The notes: generated by a model not told the origin, from the letters alone. DNA of 64,000 nt from Anaerolineae bacterium (GCA_020849765.1 JADLAY010000009.1:50484-114483); one strand, 5' to 3'; counted from the first letter of the stretch, positions 19,712 to 27,979 are shown. Numbers and translations are program-made.

Positions 19712-19744
19712 AATTATTTTAGATTAGCCTAAAATAATTGTCAA
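19712..19744 (-). promoter_or_regulatory. Promoter overlapped by DtxR/IdeR-like operator
   Basis: On the minus strand a perfect TTGACA (19744-19739) and TAAAAT (19721-19716) are 17 bp apart. Between and over them lies an exact inverted repeat, arms AATTATTTTAG and CTAAAATAATT with a 6-bp centre. The 19 bp at 19719-19737, TTAGATTAGCCTAAAATAA, differ from the DtxR consensus TTAGGTTAGCCTAACCTAA at three positions. Confidence 0.75.
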
Positions 19745-19822
19745 CTCCTCCTTTAGGATGACATCTGCGCCCGCGCCGGATGGGCGCTGGACCTCGTTCG
19801 CACACTGCTGAGAAGCAATATG

Positions 19823-19868
19823 TTGCATCATTTGTGGATTTTCAGTTAAAATGTTTAGCGACGCTAAA
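19823..19868 (+). promoter_or_regulatory. Promoter and palindromic operator of the His-rich membrane gene
   Basis: TTGCAT (19823-19828) and TAAAAT (19847-19852) are 18 bp apart. Directly downstream, over the expected start of transcription, lies the perfect palindrome TTTAGCGACGCTAAA (19854-19868). Its arms TTTAG/CTAAA also occur in the neighbouring iron box but with a 1-bp shorter centre, so the same regulator is possible but not shown. Confidence 0.65.
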
Positions 19869-19900
19869 TAAGTGTCGATTCGAAGGAGGGAGGAGCACTT

Positions 19901-21043
19901 ATGGCAGTCATTGGCGCACGCCTACCGGGGGACGCAGGAACGGTCACGACCAAGCCAGATCGACTCTGGCTGCGCAGCCGCAACTGGGACCTGATGTTCA
20001 TCACACTCAGCGTAATCCTCGTTCCGCTGCCTTACCTTTTTTACTTGCTTGGTTTGAACCTCGGCATGCACGAGGACATTGCGCGTAACCTGGTCAACGG
20101 CTTCGTCGCAGTGGCTATCGGCGGCCCGCACATGATGTCGACCTTCTTGCGCACCGGGCTGGATGGCGAATTCCGCCAGCGCTACCCGATGCTGATCCGC
20201 TCGTCGATCATCATCCCGATCATCGTCGTCTCGCTGGCCTTCCTCAACCTGGGCCTGCTGCTGACGGTCTTCTTCTTCTGGGCGGCCACCCACGTGCTGC
20301 ATCAGGTGACCTACATTGTCGAGCTGTACAACCACAAGCAGCACCGCGTCGTCGCCAAGGGCAGTGCGGTCAGCCTGCAAGCCCGCCTGATCGACTACGC
20401 GTTGATCCTCACCTGCCTGTTCCCGCTGGCGGCCTACAAGATCAGCCAGGACAACTTCTGGATCGGCGTCAACGACCTGGGCCAGGTGATCCCGTCGTTC
20501 TTCAAAGCGGAATGGTTCTTCTACAGCGTGGCAGCGATCTTCGGCGTGGCGCTGGTGGCCTTCATCCTCAAGACGATCCGTGAGGTTCGCGGTGGCTACG
20601 TCAACTGGCCGAAGACGGTCTTCATTTCGCTGACGGTGCTCGTGTCGTTCACGGTGCCCGCGCTGCCGAACATGGACACCGCCTTCCAGGGCATGAACAC
20701 GTGGCACTCGTTCCAGTATCTGGCGATCACGTTCTACATCATCAAGATCCGCCAGCAGTACGGCGACCTGCAAGGCGCGCCGCTGGTGGAGCGCTTCGCC
20801 AAGGCGACCAAGGACAGCAAGGGCCTGTTCGCGCTGAGCACGATGATGTTGATTGGTTCGGTCATCGTCTTCACGATCGTCTACGTTCTCGCGCGCGTGA
20901 TCATCCCTGACATCGACCCGAACATGAACTTCGACATCGCCTACTACACGTCGATCCTCTCGTTCCTGTGGATCCACTACTATCACGATCACTTCCTGTT
21001 CACCAACTTCGAGGCGCTGGACAAGGCCTACGGGGAAGCATGA
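19901..21043 (+). CDS. His-rich polytopic membrane protein, possible metalloenzyme
   Basis: A 380-residue protein with about eight membrane segments. I do not recognise the family. Histidines cluster at the ends of membrane helices: H77 (GGPHMM), H131 and H134 (ATHVLHQ), H145 and H148, H269 (NTWHSFQY), and H359, H362 and H364 (WIHYYHDHFLF). This spacing is reminiscent of membrane di-iron oxygenases and desaturase-like enzymes, but the order of motifs fits none I can name. GGAGGGAGGAG precedes ATG. The gene is divergent from an iron-box-controlled gene and ends in a terminator. Confidence 0.75.
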   Translation: MAVIGARLPGDAGTVTTKPDRLWLRSRNWDLMFITLSVILVPLPYLFYLLGLNLGMHEDIARNLVNGFVAVAIGGPHMMSTFLRTGLDGEFRQRYPMLIRSSIIIPIIVVSLAFLNLGLLLTVFFFWAATHVLHQVTYIVELYNHKQHRVVAKGSAVSLQARLIDYALILTCLFPLAAYKISQDNFWIGVNDLGQVIPSFFKAEWFFYSVAAIFGVALVAFILKTIREVRGGYVNWPKTVFISLTVLVSFTVPALPNMDTAFQGMNTWHSFQYLAITFYIIKIRQQYGDLQGAPLVERFAKATKDSKGLFALSTMMLIGSVIVFTIVYVLARVIIPDIDPNMNFDIAYYTSILSFLWIHYYHDHFLFTNFEALDKAYGEA

Positions 21044-21045
21044 GA

Positions 21046-21085
21046 TAGCTATTGGCTGTTAGCGATTAGCCTTTAGCTTCTGGCA
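21046..21085. repeat. Heptad repeats, NTTAGCN family
   Basis: Units ATTGGCT, GTTAGCG, ATTAGCC, TTTAGCT directly after the stop codon at 21043. Confidence 0.7.
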
Positions 21086-21108
21086 GAACGGTGACATGAA
21101 TGAGCACA

Positions 21109-21137
21109 GGGCGCATCCGATGGGGTGCGCTCTTTTT
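21109..21137 (+). terminator. Rho-independent terminator of the His-rich membrane gene
   Basis: GGGCGCATCC (21109-21118) pairs with GGGGTGCGCTC (21122-21132), 3-nt loop, followed by five T. Confidence 0.8.
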
Positions 21138-21139
21138 GT

Positions 21140-21425
21140 TGGACGGTGTCGGGACGGCATTGTTGCCGTCCGGCGTCGATATGGCAGGGGCGGCGCGGGC
21201 ATCGGCCGGATGGGGCTTGGCGCCGCCATGCCCCTACAACCACCGTCGATGTCTTGGAATATGCTATGGCAATAACGACGCGAATCCGTTTGGCGTGGTG
21301 ACGCGGGCGGACAGGGCACGCCCTGTCCCTACCGAACCGCGAACGGCGGCGGGATGGCCGATCTTCCCTCACATCCGAAAACCCAACCGCCAAAACCCAA
21401 TTGCCAATCACCAAAACCCAATCGC
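21140..21425. repeat. Palindromes and CCA-type heptads in a 490-bp gene-free gap
   Basis: This gap holds REP-like inverted repeats (GGACGGTGTCGGGACGGCA with its partner, GGCAGGGGCGG...GCCCCTAC near 21183-21234, and GGACAGGGCACGCCCTGTCCC at 21310-21330). These are followed by a clean 7-bp array at 21374-21425: AAACCCA, ACCGCCA, AAACCCA, ATTGCCA, ATCACCA, AAACCCA, ATCGCCG. No coding sequence is supported here. Confidence 0.7.
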
Positions 21426-21533
21426 CGTTGTTGCGATATTGGAACATCGGTGATGGGGTGAATCGCTTGTAACTTCGAAGCCTCAGATTAAGAATCGGCC
21501 TGACGCCTTCCATGACAACTTCGGAGTCGATTC

Positions 21534-22481
21534 ATGCCGCCATCGCAGCGCAAGACCGGCACGTCATCTGATCGCAGCAAGCCGGTCTACGTCGTGGTCG
21601 ATCCGCCGCTCGGCATTCGCCCGACCTACAGCCTCGGTGTGCGCCCGTCGCACATGCTCGAACTGAACGAGCGCATTACGGTCGATCACGAGGCGATCAC
21701 GGCAGGCGGCTACATCTGGCGCAAGCACGTGTCCGGCTGGACGATCGAGAGCAAGGTGACGAAGCCGGAGATCTACCTGATCGCCGTCAGCGACGACCCG
21801 AACCTGCAAAACGCCGGGCCGCCGGTGACGCTGCCGGATGACGGGACGACGCTCGATCTGCCGCCCTTGTTCGTCGCGCTGCCGGTGCCGCTGGCGGAGA
21901 CGACCTGGCTGCAATACTTCGGCAACACGCACTTCGCTGCCTATCTGCACGGGCAGAGCAACGAGCGCAGGCGCGCGGCCTACGACTTCTGCCAGGGGCT
22001 GCACGGGGGCATCGACTTCGGCAACACGGGCCGCAACGATCCGCCGTCGCTGGTGCGCGCCGGCGTGCCCAACGGCATCGTCAGCGAAGTGGCGGCCAAC
22101 AGCACCATGTACCGGTCGGGCGTCGTTCGCATCAAGATCGGCATCTTCACGATCATCTACGGCCACATGGCCAACGTGGGCCGCCTGACCGTCGGCCAGC
22201 AGGTGCGCCCGGACACGATCCTGGGTGAGATCGACCTGAAAGAGCAGTTTCACCTGCATCTGGAAGTGCGCGTCCGCGTGAACAAGCATGACTACGTCAT
22301 CAACCCGCTCAACGTGATGCCGCCCGCCGTGCGCGATCCCCTGCTGGAGAAGTTCTCCGACTTCGAGCAGCACTTCTACAGCGATGAGACGTGGGATCAG
22401 TGGCAGACGCCGCTCGATCAGCCGGTGCTCAAGGTCACGAACGGCAAGGCGCCAGAACTGATCGGCCCGTTCGCGCGCTGA
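21534..22481 (+). CDS. M23-like (LytM) domain protein without signal peptide
   Basis: A 315-residue protein. The C-terminal half shows a LytM/M23 core: LHGGIDFGN (first His and Asp ligands), a central YGHMANVG, and the HxH ligand pair HLHLEVRV. M23 enzymes are zinc endopeptidases that cut peptidoglycan cross-bridges. The N-terminal half is a beta-rich domain (VYVVVDPPLGIRPTYSLG). No signal peptide or membrane segment is visible, so export or a cytosolic role is unclear. ATG 21534 has no strong ribosome site; GTC-rich sequence precedes it. Confidence 0.75.
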   Translation: MPPSQRKTGTSSDRSKPVYVVVDPPLGIRPTYSLGVRPSHMLELNERITVDHEAITAGGYIWRKHVSGWTIESKVTKPEIYLIAVSDDPNLQNAGPPVTLPDDGTTLDLPPLFVALPVPLAETTWLQYFGNTHFAAYLHGQSNERRRAAYDFCQGLHGGIDFGNTGRNDPPSLVRAGVPNGIVSEVAANSTMYRSGVVRIKIGIFTIIYGHMANVGRLTVGQQVRPDTILGEIDLKEQFHLHLEVRVRVNKHDYVINPLNVMPPAVRDPLLEKFSDFEQHFYSDETWDQWQTPLDQPVLKVTNGKAPELIGPFAR

Positions 22482-22670
22482 GTAAAGTCGAAGAAGTAAC
22501 GAGGGATGAGGAACGAGGTGATGACGGAAAGGTGTTCATGGCGAAACTCGTTCGAATTGAAATGATTCATGCTTACGCTCGCCGACGCCTGAAGCCGGTC
22601 CGCTGACGAAAGCAAGCGCACTGATGCAGTTTGTCAAAATAACCAGGCAATCTGGGCACATCCAATAATC

Positions 22671-22809
22671 GCCGGATGGTCAACCATCCGGCTAAGATTG
22701 CGCCCGGTGAACCGGGCTGCACAACCGGAACCAGTCCCGTTTACGGGACGCAACCCTAGCCATGCTAGGGAGTCGGCACAAGGTGCCGACTGTAGGTCGC
22801 TCCGCGACC
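22671..22809. repeat. Train of six different hairpins
   Basis: Six inverted repeats in 139 bp. They are GCCGGATGGT-CA-ACCATCCGGC (22671-22692), GCCCGGT-GA-ACCGGGC (22702-22717), GTCCCGT-TT-ACGGGAC (22734-22749), CCCTAGC-CAT-GCTAGGG (22754-22770), GTCGGCAC-AAG-GTGCCGAC (22772-22790) and GGTCGC-TCC-GCGACC (22795-22809). All stems are perfect, loops are 2-3 nt and no two share a stem sequence. The last two share their frame with the pair at 13419. The rest of the 640-bp gap, 22482-23123, holds only heptad repeats. Confidence 0.85.
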
Positions 22810-22885
22810 CCCGCGCACATTGATGCCCTGGCGGTGTTCGTTCCTGGACTCATTAGTAAAACTGCATAAGGCGCTGTTCTCAAGT

Positions 22886-22990
22886 ACGATCAACTCGGCT
22901 GAGCACCGAGTAACCGTTTCCCACTCATCCCTCGTCACTCGTTACTCATCACCTGTATTCCTGAGCACCGAGTACCGAGAACTGAGCACC
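22886..22990. repeat. Heptad repeats, GAGCACC and TCGTTAC families
   Basis: Units GAGCACC, GAGTACC, GAGAACT and GAGCACC alternate with a second family, CATCCCTCGTCACTCGTTAC and similar. The reverse complement of the second family (AGTAACG, AGGGATG, AGGAACG) is at 22492-22520. Confidence 0.7.
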
Positions 22991-23123
22991 CATCCCTCAT
23001 CCCCAATTCAACCACGGCTCACGCCTCCCGTCGCTCGATTGTTAGCAAACGTCGTCTTTCGTTTACGCCCAGAATCGGCTATTGTCTCCCTAGATTTGTG
23101 TTCAACGATACGGGAGCAAGTGC

Positions 23124-23816
23124 ATGAGCAATCAGGTTCGCGATGACATTGCCTTTCTGTTCGATCTCGACGGGACGTTGGTCGATAGTGTGTATCAGCA
23201 TGTGCTGGCCTGGCGCGATGCGCTGGAAGAAGCAGGCATCGAATTGTCGGTCTGGCGCATTCACCGGCGCATCGGCATGAGCGGCGGCCTGTTCCTGAAC
23301 GCGCTCCTGCGCGAGACGGGCACTCAGGTGACGCCCGATCAGATCGCTCGCCTGCAGCGCGGGCACGCCGAAGCCTATGCGCGGCGGGCGGAACAGGTGC
23401 GCGCGCTGCCTGGCGCCAAGGCGCTGCTGGCTCGCTTGACCGAGGTCGGCGTGCCGTGGGCGATCGCGACCAGCGGGCGCATGGAATCGGCGGGGCGCGT
23501 GCTGGCGCTGCTCGACATCCCAAGCCACGTACCGGTTGTCACGCGCGACCTGGTGCCCTACGCCAAGCCTGACCCGGATCTGTTCCTGGCGGCGGCGGAA
23601 CGCCTCGGCATCCCGATCGATCAGTCGGTCGTCGTCGGCGACAGCGTGTGGGATTTGCTGGCGGCGCGGCGGGCGCGGGCGCTCGGCGTCGGGCTGCTCT
23701 CCGGTGGCTACGGGCTGGAAGAACTGGAACGCGCCGGGGCTTATCGCGTCTATGAAGATCCCAACGATTTGCTCAATCATCTGGACGAGGTCGGCGTAAG
23801 GGCAGATGCGATCTAG
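23124..23816 (+). CDS. HAD-superfamily hydrolase (phosphatase-like)
   Basis: A 230-residue HAD protein. Motif I is FLFDLDGTLVDS (Asp nucleophile), motif II is AIATSGRMES, motif III is KPDPDLF and motif IV is VVVGDSVWDLLAA. An alpha-helical cap lies between motifs I and II, as in beta-phosphoglucomutase/phosphoglycolate-phosphatase-type members. The substrate is unknown. It stands alone between repeat-rich gaps. Confidence 0.92.
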   Translation: MSNQVRDDIAFLFDLDGTLVDSVYQHVLAWRDALEEAGIELSVWRIHRRIGMSGGLFLNALLRETGTQVTPDQIARLQRGHAEAYARRAEQVRALPGAKALLARLTEVGVPWAIATSGRMESAGRVLALLDIPSHVPVVTRDLVPYAKPDPDLFLAAAERLGIPIDQSVVVGDSVWDLLAARRARALGVGLLSGGYGLEELERAGAYRVYEDPNDLLNHLDEVGVRADAI

Positions 23817-23945
23817 GAGCCTTTAGCGCTTCGCTGTTAGCCTCTAGCCGGATGGCTGTCAGCTTTCGGCAGTCGGCCATCTGTATTCGGCCAGGGGCTA
23901 ATTTGCCAATTCGCTAATTTGCTGATCCGCTTGTTCGCTTTATCA
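23817..23945. repeat. Heptad repeats, mixed NTTAGCN / TTCGGCN / GCTAATT families
   Basis: The gap after the HAD gene is almost entirely 7-bp units: CTTTAGC, GTTAGCC, TCTAGCC, GTCAGCT, TTCGGCA, GTCGGCC, then GCTAATT-type units. It shows the families grading into each other. Confidence 0.75.
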
Positions 23946-23958
23946 AGGAGCATAACCG

Positions 23959-24390
23959 ATGGCCCGCGACATGACGCCAGAGGAATACCGCCGTTTCATG
24001 ATGGAGGGCACGCGGACGGGCAAGGTGGCGACCACACGCGCCAACGGGCGGCCCCACGTGGCGCCGGTCTGGTTCGTGCTCGACGGCGACGACCTGATCT
24101 TCACGACCTGGCACACAACGGTTAAGGCGGCCAACCTGCGGCACGAACCGTACGTCGCCATCAGCGTCGACGATCAGATGCCGCCGTTTTCGTTTGCGCT
24201 GGTCGAAGGCGAAGCCGAGATCGTTGAGGACGCGCCGGACGAGCTACTCAAATGGGCGACGGCCATCGGCGCGCGCTACATGGGTGCCGATCAGGCGGAG
24301 GCGTTCGGCAAGCGCAACGCCGTCCCCGGCGAACTGCTGATCCGCGTGCGCCCGACCAAGATCATCACCCGCGCGAATATGACGGAGTGA
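23959..24390 (+). CDS. PPOX-class (F420/FMN) split-barrel oxidoreductase
   Basis: A 143-residue pyridoxamine-5'-phosphate-oxidase-like split barrel. The core strands GKVATTRANGRPHVAPVWFV and DDLIFTTWHTTVKAANLRHE match the F420-dependent PPOX subgroup (TIGR03618-like). Such proteins reduce or bind F420, FMN or heme-type ligands; which one cannot be read here. It is 5 bp upstream of the MBL-fold gene, so the two are probably co-transcribed. Confidence 0.85.
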   Translation: MARDMTPEEYRRFMMEGTRTGKVATTRANGRPHVAPVWFVLDGDDLIFTTWHTTVKAANLRHEPYVAISVDDQMPPFSFALVEGEAEIVEDAPDELLKWATAIGARYMGADQAEAFGKRNAVPGELLIRVRPTKIITRANMTE

Positions 24391-24395
24391 CGCCG

Positions 24396-25244
24396 ATGGA
24401 CATCCACGCGATCCAGACGGGCAGCACGCAGATCACGAAGAGCTGGCGCGTCGGCCATGGGGCCTATCTGCCGCGGCTGGCGCGCACGCTGCTCGATACG
24501 CAAAAGACGGACTGGCTGCCCGTGCTGACCTGGGTGATCGAGCACCCTGAAGGCCTGATCGTGGTCGATACCGGCATCCCCGCCGACGCCAACAAGCCGG
24601 TCTATCTGCCGCCGTTCATGCCGCTGATCCAGCGGGCAGCCTCGTTTCAGGTCACGCCCGCGGACGAGATCGGCGGGCAGATGATGGCCCGCGGCTGGTC
24701 GCCGGACGATGTGCGCTGGGTCGTACTGACTCATCTGCATCAGGATCACGACGGCGGCATCCACTGGTTTCCGAGTGCGGAGTTCATCGTCTCTGAGGCG
24801 GAGTGGGCGGTCGCGCAGGGTTTCGGCGGGCGCATGGGCGGCTATCTCAACCAGCGCTGGCCGCGCTGGTTCTCACCCAGGCCGGTCGCGTTCGAGGGTG
24901 CGTCGCGGTCGCCGTTCCCCGGCGCCTTTCCGCTGACGGAGGCGGGCGACGTGCTGCTGGTGCCGACGCCGGGCCACAGCGGCGGGCATGCCTCGGTCGT
25001 CTGTTTGCAGGGCGAGCGCGCGGTCTTCATCGCCGGAGATGCGTCGTACACGCAGGATCTGCTGTGGTCGGATCAGCCGGACGGTGTGGCGCTCGATGCC
25101 GATCAGGAGATTGAGTCGCGGCGGCGCATCCGCCAGTTTGCGCGCCAGCAGCCGACGATCTACCTGCCGTCGCACGACCCGGACTCGGTCATGCGGCTGG
25201 AGCGCGGCTTGACCGTAGGGACGGATAACCTTGGGGGAGGTTGA
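24396..25244 (+). CDS. MBL-fold metallo-hydrolase (lactonase-like)
   Basis: A 282-residue metallo-beta-lactamase fold protein. The zinc motif is THLHQDHDGG, with further ligands at GHSGGH and AGDASY and the terminal His in LPSHDPDS. The layout (VIEHPEGLIVVDTG, then TPADEIGGQMMARGWSPDDV) resembles N-acyl-homoserine-lactonase-type members, but quorum quenching is only one possibility. I start at ATG 24396, after the PPOX stop, rather than the upstream ATG at 24252 that overlaps it. Confidence 0.88.
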   Translation: MDIHAIQTGSTQITKSWRVGHGAYLPRLARTLLDTQKTDWLPVLTWVIEHPEGLIVVDTGIPADANKPVYLPPFMPLIQRAASFQVTPADEIGGQMMARGWSPDDVRWVVLTHLHQDHDGGIHWFPSAEFIVSEAEWAVAQGFGGRMGGYLNQRWPRWFSPRPVAFEGASRSPFPGAFPLTEAGDVLLVPTPGHSGGHASVVCLQGERAVFIAGDASYTQDLLWSDQPDGVALDADQEIESRRRIRQFARQQPTIYLPSHDPDSVMRLERGLTVGTDNLGGG

Positions 25245-25467
25245 TAAGCGTGGCAAGCTGGACGATGACGTCTTCGCCTACCAGGTGACCAAGGATGGGC
25301 GGGTGCGCCTGTTCTGGCACGAGCGCCTGGTCAAGACGCTGGCGGGCGACGACGCGCGCAAGCTCCTGAGCAAGCTCGACGGGCTGGATGGTCACGATCT
25401 GCAACTGGCGCTGGCGAAGGCGACCGGCAACTTCAAACGCGGCAACGAGCGACCCAAGCGCCGCTAG
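25231..25467 (+). CDS. Small conserved hypothetical protein
   Basis: A 78-residue protein with an alpha/beta look: FAYQVTKDGRVRLFWHERLV, then a helix DARKLLSKLDGLDGHDLQLALAKATG and a basic tail RGNERPKRR. The coding pattern is clean but the start is uncertain: TTG 25231, which overlaps the MBL gene by 14 bp, is the only upstream candidate, with CTG 25258 as an alternative. The basic tail would suit nucleic-acid binding, which is inference. Confidence 0.6.
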   Translation: MGEVDKRGKLDDDVFAYQVTKDGRVRLFWHERLVKTLAGDDARKLLSKLDGLDGHDLQLALAKATGNFKRGNERPKRR

Positions 25468-25640
25468 CCGACGCGGCGGACCCACGCGCGCTCGTGATAC
25501 ATCAATACCGGATTCCGTCCGGAGATGCGATAATCTATGTGTTCACGTGAAGACCCATGGTGCTGCTGGGCGCTCACAGGCTGTCGTCCATCGGGCTGAG
25601 GCGTCGTCAGGCTGGCGACGAGTCAGTGAAGTTGCTCTGG

Positions 25641-25824
25641 TTAGTCGAGAAGTGATCATAATTCAGTTTCGCCGCTGCCTACCCTCAACCCCCGGCCCCT
25701 TCTCCCTCAGTGAGAAGGGGAGAAGTACGGCTCTGAAAGTCCCTCTCCATAAGGGAGAGGGATTTAGGGTGAGGGCAAAAAGGGCAAAAAAGGTTCAGAA
25801 CGATTTGTGACCACGCGTCAGTTA
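25641..25824. mobile_element. MITE-like element, copy 3
   Basis: The ends TTAGTCGAGAAGTGATCATA and the reverse complement of CACGCGTCAGTTAG are imperfect inverted repeats. The interior is the cleanest copy: CCCTCAACCCCCGGCCCCTT, then GGGAGAGGGATTTAGGGTGA. It occupies most of the gap between the small hypothetical gene and the MarR gene; 25468-25640 shows nothing else. Confidence 0.8.
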
Positions 25825-25879
25825 GGCAACATGCTTTTAAGTAAAGTACCTTTTCTAATTTGTGAATCATGGAAAAGAT

Positions 25880-26344
25880 ATGACCCACAAGCCTGACATC
25901 GACTCGGCACGCCAGCACGGTCTCGGCAGGCTGCTGCTGTCGGCGCATCGCGCTTACGCGGATGTGTTTATCGCGGTCTTGCGCGAGCTGGGGCACGCCG
26001 ATGACGTGACGATGGCGCAGATCAACCTGATCGCCAACATCCCCGCGAGCGGCATCCGCATGACGGCGCTGGCCGAGCAACTGAGCATGACCAAGCAGGC
26101 GATCGGCCAGTTCGTGCGCGAGTTGGAGGCAGTCGGCACGCTGGAGCGTGTCCAGGACCCGACCGACGGGCGCGCGTCGATCGTGCGCTTCACGCCCGCG
26201 GGGCTGCAACTGATGCAGCGCTCGCTGGAGGCGAAAGAACGGGTCGCGACGATGTATCGGGCGCAGCTCGGCGAGGCGCGCTACGCCGAGCTGGTGGCCG
26301 GTCTTGAGTTGATGTCCGCGCGCCTTGGTGTAGAGGATCAGTAA
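25880..26344 (+). CDS. MarR-family transcriptional regulator
   Basis: A 154-residue winged-helix regulator: the helix-turn-helix IRMTALAEQLSMTKQAIGQF is followed by the wing VQDPTDGRASIVRFTPAG and dimerisation helices. Start ATG 25880 (MTHKPDIDSARQ) is used; GTG 25862 is an in-frame alternative. An AT-rich stretch (25834-25860) just upstream may hold its operator. It is 5 bp from the next gene, so both are probably one transcript. Confidence 0.88.
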   Translation: MTHKPDIDSARQHGLGRLLLSAHRAYADVFIAVLRELGHADDVTMAQINLIANIPASGIRMTALAEQLSMTKQAIGQFVRELEAVGTLERVQDPTDGRASIVRFTPAGLQLMQRSLEAKERVATMYRAQLGEARYAELVAGLELMSARLGVEDQ

Positions 26345-26349
26345 TCATC

Positions 26350-27459
26350 ATGCGGGGTCGACCGTTAGCGCTGCTGGCGTTGGTGGGTTTCGGCTTACTC
26401 CTGGCGCTGGGCGCCCTCGAACTCGGCCTGCGCGCGTGGTTCGAGACGCGCGGCAGCGAGATTGACCGCATCCGCTACGTATACGACCGGGCGACCATCG
26501 ACGCCAAGACGATGCAGCTCGCCGGGGTGCCCTATCTCAACTTCGTGCCCAACCCGGCGCTCGACGATGTCAACGAGCGTGGCTACCGCGGCGCGCTGGC
26601 GGCCATCCCCAAGCCGGACGGCGTCTACCGGATCGTCGCGCTCGGCGGCTCGACCACCTACGGCCACGGCCTGACGGAAGACGAAAGCTGGCCGCGCCAA
26701 CTCGAACATCTCCTGCGCGAAGAGCACGGCCTGGCGCAGGCCGAAGTCGTCAACCTGGGCGCGCCGGGCTACTTCAGCCTCGACTCGGCTGTCAATCTGG
26801 CGACGCGCGGGCTGGCGCACGAGCCGGATCTCGTGATCGTCTACCACGGCATCAACGACGCGATCGTGCGCATGTTCCAGGCGCCGGATTGCTACGTGAG
26901 CGCTTCGCCGCTGATCGGCATGGGGCTGGATCGCGGCATCTGGCAGTACAGCGGCGACGATTTGCCGTCGAGCACGCTCTACCGGCTGGTCGGGCTGCGC
27001 CTGGGCTGGATGACCGACCCGGCCGTCTACCGCGACCGGCTGCACACGACCGGCTTCTGCCCACCGGAGCCGGGGACAAATCCGCTCGACCTGCTCGACG
27101 CCAATCCACCAGTCTATTTCGAGCGCAATCTGCGCAGTATCACGGCTATGGGCCAGTCGGCGGGGGCGAAGGTCGCCCTCTCGACCTTCGCCTGGGATAC
27201 GGCGACTGCGCAGGCCGCCCTCGACGCCGATCCGTCACTGCTGCAGGCGGCGGCGATGCTGCGCGCCATCGCCGAACAGAACGCGCTGATTCCGCAGATT
27301 GCGGACGACACGGGCGCGCTGGCGCTCGATCTGGCGGCGGAACTGGGGCAGGGCGACTACTTCCAGGGCGATCAAGTGCATCAGACGGCGGCGGGTGCGC
27401 ACCGGCAGGCGGAGATCTACGCGGCGGCCATCGCGCCGCTGATCGGCGCCGGGTCGTGA
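26350..27459 (+). CDS. Membrane-anchored SGNH/GDSL hydrolase
   Basis: A 369-residue protein with an N-terminal signal anchor (ALLALVGFGLLLALGALELG). The SGNH blocks are all present: Ser in ALGGSTTYGHG, Gly in NLGAPGYFSLD, Asn in YHGINDAIV, and Asp/His in GDQVHQTAAGAH. Family members are esterases or O-acetyl hydrolases acting on lipids or polysaccharides; here the active site should face outward. It follows the MarR gene by 5 bp. Confidence 0.86.
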   Translation: MRGRPLALLALVGFGLLLALGALELGLRAWFETRGSEIDRIRYVYDRATIDAKTMQLAGVPYLNFVPNPALDDVNERGYRGALAAIPKPDGVYRIVALGGSTTYGHGLTEDESWPRQLEHLLREEHGLAQAEVVNLGAPGYFSLDSAVNLATRGLAHEPDLVIVYHGINDAIVRMFQAPDCYVSASPLIGMGLDRGIWQYSGDDLPSSTLYRLVGLRLGWMTDPAVYRDRLHTTGFCPPEPGTNPLDLLDANPPVYFERNLRSITAMGQSAGAKVALSTFAWDTATAQAALDADPSLLQAAAMLRAIAEQNALIPQIADDTGALALDLAAELGQGDYFQGDQVHQTAAGAHRQAEIYAAAIAPLIGAGS

Positions 27460-27531
27460 TTGCGTGCATTTGTCGATCTGGTGCTGTGGGCTGCGTCTCC
27501 TTGTTAAGCGATTGAACTCAGGAGGCCCATC

Positions 27532-27888
27532 ATGCAGTACATGTTCTTGATCTACGGTGACGAGACGGCGGAAGCGCGTCAGAGCGCGGACGAGCGGGCG
27601 GCGGTGCTCAATGAGTACTTCGCCTTCGCTCGCGAGGCGCGCCAGCGCGGCATGATGCTGGCGGGCGACGAGCTGCAAGCGACCCGCCACGCCAAGACCG
27701 TACGCAAACGGGACGGCAAGCTGACGGTGACGACCGGCCCGTTCGCCGAGACCAGGGAGCAGTTGGGTGGCTTCTTCGTGCTCGACTGCCAGGATCTGGA
27801 CGAAGCGCTGGACATGGCGCGCAAGATCCCGGCGGCGCGTCACGGCGCGGTCGAGGTGCGCCCGATCACGACTTACGAGCGGAGGTGA
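27532..27888 (+). CDS. YCII/DGPF-domain protein, paralogue 1
   Basis: A 118-residue ferredoxin-like protein beginning MQYMFLIYGDE and containing the DGPF-type motif as TTGPFAETREQLGGFFVLD. Such proteins are commonly encoded with ECF42 sigma factors. Their biochemical role is unknown. The AGGAGG 7 bp upstream supports the start. Confidence 0.87.
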   Translation: MQYMFLIYGDETAEARQSADERAAVLNEYFAFAREARQRGMMLAGDELQATRHAKTVRKRDGKLTVTTGPFAETREQLGGFFVLDCQDLDEALDMARKIPAARHGAVEVRPITTYERR

Positions 27889-27930
27889 TGGCATCTATTC
27901 ATCGGTCTGCGTAGATGCTGCGGGACGGAC

Positions 27931-27979
27931 GGACGCCATGAATGGCGTCCCTACGGTAGGGACGCGCCGTGACGCGTCC
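27931..27979. repeat. REP/BIME-like hairpin pair
   Basis: GGACGCCAT-GA-ATGGCGTCC-CTAC (27931-27954) faces GTAG-GGACGCG-CCGTGA-CGCGTCC (27956-27979). Same architecture as at 5888-5944, different stem in the right-hand hairpin. It sits between the two DGPF genes. Confidence 0.8.

Noticed and set aside
25834..25860. AT-rich imperfect palindrome as MarR operator
   Set aside because: The symmetry around AAGTAAAGTACCTT is too weak to report as a site; mentioned only as a possibility with the gene.
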